In this document: positions 1 to 4,895 of the stretch, piece after piece
Numbering within the stretch: position 1 is the stretch's first letter
How the letters are laid out: every line of letters begins with the position of its first letter
From: JBQCHF01 sp051953655
Lineage (GTDB): Bacteria > Actinomycetota > Actinomycetes > Motilibacterales > Motilibacteraceae
Assembly (NCBI GenBank): GCA_051953655.1
Contig: JBQCIO010000045.1
Span: 1-7,297 of the forward strand
Length of the DNA stretch: 7,297 nt
Reading direction: 5' to 3'
Made by a program: the position numbers and the translations under genes
The notes under the pieces: model-generated
The model's input: only the letters and a program-made list of their open reading frames with translations
Database searches by the model: none
Told to the model about the DNA's origin: nothing

Positions 1-674
1 AGCCGGACCGGCAGCCACCAGCGGTCCTCGGGCCCGGCCGGCTGGTCCTCGTAGGCGTCCTGCGCCTGGTGGAGCAGGGCCTCCATCCGCTCGCGCAGGC
101 GCAGGTTGACCAGCTCCGGGTCCTCGCCCCGCTCGTAGGGCACCGGCTCGCCCACGTAGACGTGGATGGGGGTGCGGGTGCGGCCCATCCGCTTGGGCCG
201 GCCCTTGGTCCACACCCGCTGCGAGCCCCAGATGACGGTGGGCAGGAGCGGTACCCGTGCTGTCATCGCCATCCGGGCCGCGCCGGACTTGAACTCCTTG
301 AGCTCGAACGAGCGGCTGATGGTGGCCTCGGGGAAGACACCCACGATCTCGCCGGCCTTGAGCGCGGTGAGCGCCGCCCGGAACGAGGAGGCCCCGGCCT
401 CCCGGTCCACCGGGATGTGCTTCATCCCGCGCATGAGGGGACCGGAGACCTTGTTCCGGAACACCTCGTCCTTGGCCATGAAGCGGACCAGGCGGCCGGA
501 CGGCTGCGCGGCCAGGCCGGCGTAGGTGAAGTCCATGTAGCCGACGTGGTTGATCGCCATCACGGCGCCGCCCTGGCGCGGCACGTTGTCGGTGCCGCGC
601 ATGGTGAACCGCAGGCCCTGGGCCGCGAAGACCGTGCGGGCCAGGGCGATGACCGGGGTGTAGACGCGCTCCAC
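1..674 (-). CDS. PlsC-type 1-acyl-glycerol-3-phosphate acyltransferase (C-terminus beyond window)
   Basis: Lysophospholipid acyltransferase family: enzymes of this family transfer an acyl chain to lysophosphatidic acid or a related acceptor at the inner face of the membrane. The reverse strand reads 224 codons without a stop to the left edge. Seen in the translation: the catalytic HX4D box as NHVGYMD (His43, Asp48); an acceptor-binding segment ending VDR (89-91); the acyltransferase motif III as FPEATIS (114-120, Glu116 kept), a variant of the textbook FPEGTRS; and a VPLLP motif IV before a conserved WGSQRVWTKGRP stretch. The start is taken as GTG at 674 because TAGGGT lies 7 nt upstream, readable either as a leaderless -10 box or as a weak AGGG ribosome site. 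A GTG at 731 would add 19 Arg-rich residues and has no ribosome site. It follows lipA by 70 bp on the same strand. Family call is firm; the exact acceptor is not known. Confidence 0.9.
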   Translation of the reverse strand, partial: MERVYTPVIALARTVFAAQGLRFTMRGTDNVPRQGGAVMAINHVGYMDFTYAGLAAQPSGRLVRFMAKDEVFRNKVSGPLMRGMKHIPVDREAGASSFRAALTALKAGEIVGVFPEATISRSFELKEFKSGAARMAMTARVPLLPTVIWGSQRVWTKGRPKRMGRTRTPIHVYVGEPVPYERGEDPELVNLRLRERMEALLHQAQDAYEDQPAGPEDRWWLPVR

Positions 675-687
675 GGACGCGACCCTA
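672..687 (-). promoter_or_regulatory. Putative leaderless start of the acyltransferase gene
   Basis: On the minus strand TAGGGT (687-682) is followed by 7 nt and then the GTG start codon. TAnnnT about 7 nt before the start codon is the known layout of leaderless promoters in actinobacteria. The same bases also contain AGGG, 8 nt from GTG, which could be a weak ribosome site in a leadered transcript from lipA, so the two readings compete. No convincing -35 hexamer is visible. Confidence 0.4.
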
Positions 688-744
688 GCGACGTCGCGGG
701 TCCCGCGGCAGAGGCGGTGCCGCCTCGTCACCGGACGGCGGGCG

Positions 745-1677
745 TCAGGAGGTCGTGGTGCGGGCGGCGAGGGCCTGCTGGTAGAGCCGTCCGGCGCGGT
801 AGGAGGAGCGGACCAGGGGCCCGCTCATGACGCCGGCGAAGCCGAGCTCGGTGGCCTCCTCCTGCAGCTGCACGAACTCCTCGGGCTTGACCCACCGCTC
901 CACGGGGTGGTGGCGCGCGGAGGGGCGCAGGTACTGGGTGATGGTGACCAGGTCGCAGCCGGCGGCGTGCAGGTCGGCCAGCGCCTCGGAGACCTCCTCG
1001 CGGGTCTCGCCCATGCCCAGGATCAGGTTGGACTTGGTGACCATCCCGGCCGCGCGCGCTTGGGTGATCACGTCCAGCGAGCGCTCGTAGCGGAAGCCGG
1101 GGCGGATCCGCTTGAAGATCCGGGGCACGGTCTCGAGGTTGTGCGCGAACACCTCGGGGGCGGCGTCGAAGATCTGCTGCAGCAGCTCGGGGCGGCCGGA
1201 GAAGTCCGGGACCAGGATCTCCACCCCGGTGCCGGGGTTGAGCGCGTGGACCTGGCGGACGGTCTCGGCGTAGAGCCAGGCGCCCTCGTCGGGAAGGTCG
1301 TCGCGGGTGACCCCGGTGATGGTGGCGTAGCGCAGGCCCATGGCCTGCACGCTCTCGGCCACCCGGCGCGGCTCGTCCCGGTCGAGCTCGGCGGGCTTGC
1401 CGGTGTCGATCTGGCAGAAGTCGCAGCGGCGGGTGCACTGGTCGCCGCCGATGAGGAAGGTGGCCTCGCGGTCCTCCCAGCACTCGAAGATGTTGGGGCA
1501 GCCGGCCTCCTCGCACACCGTGTGCAGGCCCTCGCGGCGCACCAGGCCCTTGAGCTCGGTGTACTCCGGCCCCATCTTGGCCCGCGTCTTGATCCACGCG
1601 GGCTTCTTCTCGATCGGGGTCTCGGCGTTGCGGACCTCCAGCCGGAGCAGGCGGCGGCCCTCGGGTGCGACGGTCAC
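745..1677 (-). CDS. lipA: Lipoyl synthase LipA (radical SAM)
   Basis: Inserts two sulfur atoms at C6 and C8 of protein-bound octanoyl groups on 2-oxoacid dehydrogenase E2 subunits and GcvH, the last step of lipoate synthesis; cytosolic. The 310-residue length is normal for the family. The auxiliary 4Fe-4S cluster motif CX4CX5C is at Cys55, Cys60 and Cys66. The radical SAM CX3CX2C motif is at Cys80, Cys84 and Cys87, within CTRRCDFC. The C-terminal RSSY motif, whose serine ligates the auxiliary cluster, is at 290-293. The start codon is GTG, with TAGGCT 7 nt upstream and no good Shine-Dalgarno, which suggests leaderless translation. It is separated by about 160 bp from the upstream membrane-protein gene and by 70 bp from the downstream acyltransferase. 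Its partner lipB lies about 1.9 kb away on the same strand, not adjacent as in many actinobacteria. Confidence 0.98.
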   Translation of the reverse strand: MTVAPEGRRLLRLEVRNAETPIEKKPAWIKTRAKMGPEYTELKGLVRREGLHTVCEEAGCPNIFECWEDREATFLIGGDQCTRRCDFCQIDTGKPAELDRDEPRRVAESVQAMGLRYATITGVTRDDLPDEGAWLYAETVRQVHALNPGTGVEILVPDFSGRPELLQQIFDAAPEVFAHNLETVPRIFKRIRPGFRYERSLDVITQARAAGMVTKSNLILGMGETREEVSEALADLHAAGCDLVTITQYLRPSARHHPVERWVKPEEFVQLQEEATELGFAGVMSGPLVRSSYRAGRLYQQALAARTTTS

Positions 1678-1690
1678 GCCTGTCAGCCTA
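1675..1690 (-). promoter_or_regulatory. Putative leaderless lipA promoter (-10 TAGGCT) and GTG start
   Basis: TAGGCT (1690-1685, minus strand) is followed by GACAGGC and then the GTG start at 1677. The 7-nt spacing would place transcription initiation on or next to the G of the start codon. The surrounding sequence is nearly the same as at the lipB start (4283-4306). No clear -35 element is seen, which is common in actinobacteria. Inference from layout; start-site mapping is needed for proof. Confidence 0.5.
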
Positions 1691-1732
1691 CGTCGGGGAG
1701 CGCAACCCCGGCGTGGCGGGGGAGACGCAGCA

Positions 1733-1772
1733 GCCGCCCCGCGGGACCGCCGGTGCGGTCCTGCGGGGCGGC
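1733..1772 (-). terminator. Strong GC-rich hairpin between the membrane-protein gene and lipA
   Basis: Left arm 1733-1750 and right arm 1755-1772 form an 18-bp stem around a 4-nt loop (CGGT, 1751-1754), with a single imperfect position (G1743 against T1762). There is no T-tract after it on either strand. It sits 67 bp beyond the stop of the minus-strand membrane-protein gene and 56 bp before lipA, a natural place for an intrinsic-type terminator of the I-shaped kind proposed for actinobacteria. The imperfect position is a G-U pair in plus-strand RNA but an A-C mismatch in minus-strand RNA, so it would fold slightly better in a plus-strand transcript, although both flanking genes are minus. 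Confidence 0.6.
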
Positions 1773-1789
1773 GTGCCAGAAGCCGACGG

Positions 1790-1853
1790 CTCAGTGCCCG
1801 ACGAGCTCAGTGCCCGACAAGCTCAGTGCCCGACGAGCTCAGTGCCCGACGAG
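1790..1853. repeat. Four tandem copies of a 16-bp unit spanning the 3' end of a gene
   Basis: Plus-strand unit CTCAGTGCCCGACGAG occurs head to tail at 1790-1805, 1806-1821, 1822-1837 and 1838-1853. Only the second copy differs, by one base (CAAG for CGAG at its end). Read on the minus strand, each unit is CTC GTC GGG CAC TGA G, that is Leu-Val-Gly-His-stop. The copy at 1838-1853 is the real end of the membrane-protein gene; the other three lie downstream of its stop. Because 16 is not a multiple of three, successive copies place the same stop in all three reverse frames (TGA at 1841-1839, 1825-1823 and 1809-1807; the fourth, at 1793-1791, repeats the first frame). The unit is too short, and lacks spacers, to be a CRISPR array. 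Confidence 0.97.
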
Positions 1854-2399
1854 CGCGGTCACCCGCTGCGTCATGCCCTTGCTGACCTCGGACGGGCGCT
1901 GCTGCTCGCCGGCGAACGCGCTCACGGCGACCAGGGCGCCGGTGACCGCCGGCACGGCCCACTGCAGCGCGTGCAGCTTGGACTGGGCGGCGGCGAGGTC
2001 GCCCGGGGTCTGCGGGTGCGGGGTGGCGCCGGCGCTGGCCGGCACGTCGCGGGCCGCGGAGAGCTTGCGGCCCTGCATGCGGCTGTAGGCGGTGACGCCG
2101 AGGGCGGCCACGGTGAGGCCGGTCTTGACCGCGGACATCGTGCCGACGCCCTTCTGCCCGGCCACCCGCTTGCTGTTGGTGGCCAGGATCATGGCGGCGC
2201 CGGCCAGGTGGGCGCCGATCGCCAGCGCGTTCACCGGCGTCCAGCGGTCCCAGCCCTCGTTGGCCACCCGGCCGGCCTGCCGGGGGTCGTCGACGGCCCC
2301 GGCCGCGGCGTTGAGGCCGACGGCGCCCATGAGGGAGCCGCCGAACCAGGCGGCCAGACCGGCGTCGTGCAGCGTGCGGGCGAGGGTGTCGCGGGCCAT
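1839..2399 (-). CDS. Uncharacterised four-helix membrane protein
   Basis: I do not recognise a named family; similar unnamed membrane proteins occur in actinobacteria, from memory only. The product is 186 residues. Hydrophobic segments that look membrane-spanning are at about 14-33 (AAWFGGSLMGAVGLN), 54-74 (TPVNALAIGAHLAGAAM), 89-106 and 146-164. A soluble Pro/Ala-rich stretch (about 110-140) separates the third and fourth. No catalytic motif and no cleavable signal are evident. The ATG at 2399 is chosen because a strong GGAGGA ribosome site sits 5 nt upstream; an open frame continuing to 2540 has no such site and starts with an Arg-rich stretch that does not look coding. It is divergent from the LLM oxidoreductase. 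The last five codons, including the stop, lie inside a 16-bp tandem repeat (1790-1853). A downstream hairpin at 1733-1772 probably ends its transcript. Confidence 0.85.
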   Translation of the reverse strand: MARDTLARTLHDAGLAAWFGGSLMGAVGLNAAAGAVDDPRQAGRVANEGWDRWTPVNALAIGAHLAGAAMILATNSKRVAGQKGVGTMSAVKTGLTVAALGVTAYSRMQGRKLSAARDVPASAGATPHPQTPGDLAAAQSKLHALQWAVPAVTGALVAVSAFAGEQQRPSEVSKGMTQRVTALVGH

Positions 2400-2404
2400 G
2401 GAAG

Positions 2405-2410
2405 TCCTCC
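2405..2410 (-). promoter_or_regulatory. Ribosome binding site GGAGGA deciding the membrane-protein start
   Basis: Minus-strand GGAGGA at 2410-2405 lies 5 nt before the ATG at 2399. It is one of only two convincing Shine-Dalgarno sequences at a proper distance in this window (the other serves the MMPL gene). It therefore fixes the start over the upstream in-frame codons. It implies a leadered transcript starting somewhere in 2411-2520; I see no convincing -10/-35 pair there on the minus strand. Confidence 0.8.
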
Positions 2411-2500
2411 GTGTCGATGGGCCTGTCGGTTGCCTGTGACGGGCGAGGGTCGTGTCCCCGCGCTCTATCGGCAGTGCCCGCCACGGCGACGCCCTAACGC

Positions 2501-2512
2501 GGGAGGTAGCGT
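2501..2512 (+). promoter_or_regulatory. Start region of the LLM oxidoreductase: GGGAGGT or -10 TAGCGT
   Basis: GGGAGGT (2501-2507) is a good ribosome-site sequence but is 13 nt from the ATG at 2521, longer than usual. Overlapping it, TAGCGT (2507-2512) fits the actinobacterial -10 pattern TAnnnT and lies 8 nt before the ATG, suggesting a leaderless transcript. The two readings exclude each other, since a leaderless RNA would not contain the GGAGG. Which is used cannot be decided from sequence. Confidence 0.4.
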
Positions 2513-2520
2513 CCGGCCGC

Positions 2521-3453
2521 ATGGACCTGCGCATCTTCACCGAGCCGCAGCAGGGTGCGTCCTACGACGACCTGCTGCGGGTGGCCCGCGCCACCGAGGA
2601 GCTCGGCTACGACGCCTTCTTCCGCTCCGACCACTACCTCCGCATGGGCGACGGCGACGGCCTGCCCGGACCCACCGACGCGTGGACCACGCTGGCCGGC
2701 CTGGCCCGGGAGACCAGCCGGGTCCGCCTGGGCACGCTGGTCACGGCGGCCACCTTCCGCCTCCCCGGCCCGCTGGCGATCACCGTCGCCCAGGTGGATG
2801 AGATGAGCGGCGGCCGGGTCGAGCTGGGCTTGGGCACCGGCTGGTTCGAGGCCGAGCACGCGGCGTACGGGCTGCCGTTCCCGTCGCTCGGGGAGCGGTT
2901 CGACCGGTTCGAGGAGCAGCTGGAGGTCGTGACCGGTCTCTGGACGACGCCGGTGGGCTCGACGTTCTCCTACGACGGCAAGTACTACCAGCTGTCGGAC
3001 TCGCCGGCGCTGCCCAAGCCGGCGCAGTCACCGCGCCCCCCGATCATCATCGGTGGCGGCGGGGCCAAGCGGACGCCGGACCTCACCGCGCGCTTCGCCG
3101 ACGAGTTCAACATGCCCTTCCGGTCCCTCGAGGACACGCGGGCGCAGTTCGACCGGGTCCGGGCAGCATGCGAGCAGGCCGGTCGCGGGGCGGACGGCAT
3201 CGTGCTGTCCACGGCCCAGGTGCTCTGCTGCGGCCGTGACGACGCCGAGGTCGAGCGCCGCGCCGCCGCCATCGGTCGCGAGGCGGCCGAGCTGCGCCGG
3301 GACGGGCTGGCCGGCACGCCGGCGGAGGTGGTGGAGAAGGCCGCGCGCTTCGCCGAGGCCGGCGCGAGCCGCGTCTACCTGCAGGTGCTGGACCTGTCCG
3401 ACCTGGACCACCTCGAGCTGGTGGCGAGCGAGGTCATGCCGCAGCTGCGGTAG
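2521..3453 (+). CDS. LLM-class F420-dependent oxidoreductase (TIGR03560-like)
   Basis: Luciferase-like monooxygenase fold (TIM barrel). In actinobacteria, members of this subgroup (the Rv1855c-type family, by recollection) are predicted to use coenzyme F420 for hydride transfer, but the substrate is unknown. The product is 310 residues, typical length. Seen: an N-terminal strand LRIFTEPQQG (3-12); the FFRSDHY segment (33-39); RLGTLVTAATFRLPGPLA (69-86) then QVDEMSGGRVELGLGTGW (91-108), the usual cofactor-pocket part of LLM proteins; ERFDRFEEQLEV (125-136); and RPPIIIGGGGAKRT (172-185), the phosphate-binding region. ATG 2521 is chosen because homology begins at its second or third residue; the frame is open back to 2452 but encodes nothing family-like. 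It is divergent from the membrane-protein gene and convergent with lipB, so it is probably monocistronic. Whether it uses F420 rather than FMN is inferred from family and host. Confidence 0.9.
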   Translation: MDLRIFTEPQQGASYDDLLRVARATEELGYDAFFRSDHYLRMGDGDGLPGPTDAWTTLAGLARETSRVRLGTLVTAATFRLPGPLAITVAQVDEMSGGRVELGLGTGWFEAEHAAYGLPFPSLGERFDRFEEQLEVVTGLWTTPVGSTFSYDGKYYQLSDSPALPKPAQSPRPPIIIGGGGAKRTPDLTARFADEFNMPFRSLEDTRAQFDRVRAACEQAGRGADGIVLSTAQVLCCGRDDAEVERRAAAIGREAAELRRDGLAGTPAEVVEKAARFAEAGASRVYLQVLDLSDLDHLELVASEVMPQLR

Positions 3454-3467
3454 GGCTGGAGAGCGCG

Positions 3468-3511
3468 GGGGTGGGCCTCCCGCGGACGCACGTCGCGCGG
3501 AGGTCCACCCC
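3468..3511. terminator. Convergent hairpin between LLM gene and lipB
   Basis: Bases 3468-3480 (GGGGTGGGCCTCC) pair with 3499-3511 (GGAGGTCCACCCC) over 13 positions, including one G-U at 3475/3504. After a single bulged C at 3481, the stem extends with 3482-3484 to 3496-3498. It lies 14 bp after the LLM stop codon and 19 bp after the lipB stop, so it is well placed to end both converging transcripts. There is no clear T-tract on the exit side in either direction; a run of four T on the minus strand lies before the stem. Confidence 0.65.
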
Positions 3512-3530
3512 GGTCGGTCAGGGAAAAGGC

Positions 3531-4289
3531 TCAGGCGCCGGGCACGACGACCTCGCGCACGGTGACGTCGGTGGCGCCGAGCACCTCGGCCAGGTGCCGC
3601 TCGACGACCGGGGTCACCTCGGCCACGCTCACGTCACGGCCCAGCTCGGCCGACAGCGACGTGACCGTGGCGTCGCGGATGCCGCACGGCACGATCCGGT
3701 CGAACCAGGCCAGGTCGCAGTCCGCGTTGAGGGCGAAGCCGTGCATGGTGACCCCGCGGCTGACCCGGATGCCGATGGCCGCCACCTTGCGCTCGAGCAG
3801 CCCACGCTCGGGGTCGGCGGCCACCCAGACGCCGCTGCGGCCCTCGACCCGCTGGGTAGCCAGGCCCAGCTCGGCGCAGGCGCGGATGAGCACCTCCTCC
3901 ACCCGGCGCACGTGCGCGACGACGTCGGGGGGCAGGCCGAGGGAGACGATGGGGTAGCCGACCAGCTGCCCCGGGCCGTGCCAGGTGATCTTGCCTCCGC
4001 GGTCGACGTCGACGACCGGGGTGCCGTCGAAGGGCCGCTCGAGCGGGTCGGTGCGCCGGCCCGCGGTGTAGACCGGCGGGTGCTGCAGCAGCAGCGCGGT
4101 GTCGGGGATCTCGCCGGCCACGCGGAGGGCGTGCAGGCGGCGCTGCTCGGCCCAGGCGTCCTCGTAGGGGACGGTGCCCGCGTGCAGCAGGTCGAGCCGG
4201 TGCTGCGCGTCCTGCGCACCCTCGGCCCGACCGTCGACGCGGGTCGTCTGCTGGCTCGTCTGCTGGGCCGTCTCCTGCAGTGCCGTCAC
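3531..4289 (-). CDS. lipB: Lipoyl(octanoyl) transferase LipB
   Basis: Transfers octanoyl from octanoyl-ACP to the lipoyl-domain lysine of E2 subunits and GcvH, the first committed step of lipoate synthesis; LipA then acts on the product. The product is 252 residues. Seen: HPPVYTAGRR (70-79); the substrate-pocket motif RGGKITWHGPGQLVGYPI (97-114); RKVAAIGIR (167-175) with the catalytic Lys168; MHGFALN (182-188); and IVPCGI with the acyl-accepting Cys202. All key residues are present. The first 30 or so residues are an extra Gln/Thr-rich tail that I would not expect to fold. The GTG start at 4289 is supported by TACGCT 6 nt upstream (leaderless layout) and by the absence of a better start inside. 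It lies 29 bp downstream of the MarR gene on the same strand, so it may also be read through from that gene. It converges with the LLM gene. Confidence 0.97.
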   Translation of the reverse strand: MTALQETAQQTSQQTTRVDGRAEGAQDAQHRLDLLHAGTVPYEDAWAEQRRLHALRVAGEIPDTALLLQHPPVYTAGRRTDPLERPFDGTPVVDVDRGGKITWHGPGQLVGYPIVSLGLPPDVVAHVRRVEEVLIRACAELGLATQRVEGRSGVWVAADPERGLLERKVAAIGIRVSRGVTMHGFALNADCDLAWFDRIVPCGIRDATVTSLSAELGRDVSVAEVTPVVERHLAEVLGATDVTVREVVVPGA

Positions 4290-4301
4290 GCCGTCAGCGT
4301 A
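4287..4301 (-). promoter_or_regulatory. Putative leaderless lipB promoter (-10 TACGCT) and GTG start
   Basis: TACGCT (4301-4296) is followed by GACGGC and the GTG start at 4289. There is no ribosome site. TCTGAC, 16 nt further upstream, could be a weak -35 and overlaps the TGA stop of the MarR gene. The same bases form a dyad, GCCGTC-N7-GACGGC (4290-4308), and share GTACGCTGACG with the dyad upstream of the MMPL gene. The promoter is inferred from layout and from its near-identity with the lipA start region. Confidence 0.5.
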
Positions 4302-4318
4302 CGACGGCGTCCCGCGGG

Positions 4319-4780
4319 TCAGACCGGGCGCCGGCTGCGGTCGTGGGCGCGGATGATCCGCACCAGCTGGGCGCGGAAGGCGTCCTCGTCGGCCAGGTCG
4401 CCGACCAGGTCGACCTCCCCCTGGGAGGCCGCGGCCAGCGCCTCGGTCCCCTCCGGGGTGCGGGTGACCAGGACGCGGCGGCGGTCCTGGGTGTCCCGGT
4501 CGCGGGTGACGTAGCCGTCGCGCTCGAGCCGCTCCAGCGTCCGGCTCATCGTCTGGTCCTCCACCCGGCAGCGCCCGGCCAGCTGCGTCTGGGGGAGCGG
4601 GCCGTCGCCGAGCACGTGCAGGGCGATGACGCCGGCGTGGGTGAGGCCGTGCGCGGCCAGCTTCTCGTTCCAGGCGTGCTCGACGAGCCGCGCGGCGGTG
4701 CTCAGCAGCCGCCCGGTGGGCCAGTCGCGCGAGTCGACGCTGGCGCCGTCCGCGAACACGCTCTCCCTCGGGCTGTCCAT
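4319..4780 (-). CDS. MarR-family transcriptional regulator
   Basis: Dimeric winged-helix DNA-binding protein; members usually repress a neighbouring efflux or stress gene and let go on binding a small ligand. The product is 153 residues, the usual size. Seen: N-terminal dimerisation helix (about 20-43), then LTHAGVIALHVLGDGPLPQTQLAGRC, the recognition helix around EDQTMSRTLERLERDGYV (74-91), the wing DRDTQDRRRVLVTRTPEG (94-111), and a C-terminal dimerisation helix. The single Cys71 sits in the DNA-binding domain; no redox role is implied. Start choice: ATG 4780, 7 nt after TATGGT, fits a leaderless transcript; GTG 4789 or ATG 4792 would add three or four residues. The open frame continues to 5260 but is antisense to the MMPL gene and not coding. 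Divergent from the MMPL transporter, its probable target, and 29 bp upstream of lipB. Confidence 0.93.
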   Translation of the reverse strand: MDSPRESVFADGASVDSRDWPTGRLLSTAARLVEHAWNEKLAAHGLTHAGVIALHVLGDGPLPQTQLAGRCRVEDQTMSRTLERLERDGYVTRDRDTQDRRRVLVTRTPEGTEALAAASQGEVDLVGDLADEDAFRAQLVRIIRAHDRSRRPV

Positions 4781-4793
4781 CGCGCTCACCATA
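4778..4793 (-). promoter_or_regulatory. Putative leaderless promoter of the MarR gene (-10 TATGGT)
   Basis: TATGGT (4793-4788) then 7 nt then ATG at 4780, the classic leaderless spacing. Just upstream, a short perfect dyad GACTGAGTC (plus strand 4795-4803) falls within the -10/-35 spacer and could be a site for autoregulation, but a 9-bp dyad is weak evidence. No clear -35. Confidence 0.45.
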
Positions 4794-4832
4794 GGACTGA
4801 GTCGCTGCCCGGAACCCACTGGGCTAGGTTGT

Positions 4833-4850
4833 TCGTCAGTACGCTGACGA
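4833..4850. promoter_or_regulatory. 18-bp dyad, candidate MarR operator overlapping the MMPL promoter
   Basis: TCGTCAG-TACG-CTGACGA is a perfect inverted repeat with 7-bp arms around a 4-nt centre, the size and symmetry typical of MarR-dimer operators. It contains TACGCT (4840-4845), the best -10 candidate for the MMPL gene, which would put transcription start near 4852 and leave a leader of about 45 nt. A second -10 candidate, TAGGTT (4825-4830), would place the dyad at the transcription start. Either way a bound dimer would block transcription of the transporter. It is more than 50 bp from the MarR gene's own start, so direct autorepression from this site is less obvious. Confidence 0.5.
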
Positions 4851-4882
4851 TTCGCCGGTCCCACCACCCACCCCTCTCTCAC

Positions 4883-4887
4883 AGGAG
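4883..4887 (+). promoter_or_regulatory. Ribosome binding site of the MMPL gene
   Basis: AGGAG with 8 nt to the ATG at 4896. It fixes the start codon and shows that this gene, unlike its neighbours, is probably translated from a leadered mRNA. Confidence 0.75.
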
Positions 4888-4895
4888 CCGACGCG

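Noticed and set aside
675..731. Upstream GTG at 731 as start of the acyltransferase
   Set aside because: It adds an Arg-rich stretch unlike the family and has no ribosome site or -10 box at the right distance. GTG 674 has TAGGGT 7 nt upstream.
1790..1853. CRISPR-like array
   Set aside because: The 16-bp units are directly adjacent with no spacers, and no cas genes are present.
907..2088. Plus-strand open frame of 393 codons over lipA and the following intergenic region
   Set aside because: Antisense to lipA, whose iron-sulfur motifs are intact. The product is Gly/Ala/Val/Leu-rich with no recognisable domain, and it reads across the hairpin and the tandem repeat.
2471..2480. Possible fifth copy of the repeat unit near the LLM promoter (CAGTGCCCG)
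   Set aside because: Only 9 bases match and the flanks differ; this is plausible by chance in such GC-rich sequence.
1807..2484. Alternative minus-strand frame over the membrane-protein gene
   Set aside because: Arg/Pro-rich translation with no membrane segments or ribosome site. It is interesting only because it ends in the next copy of the LVGH-stop repeat.
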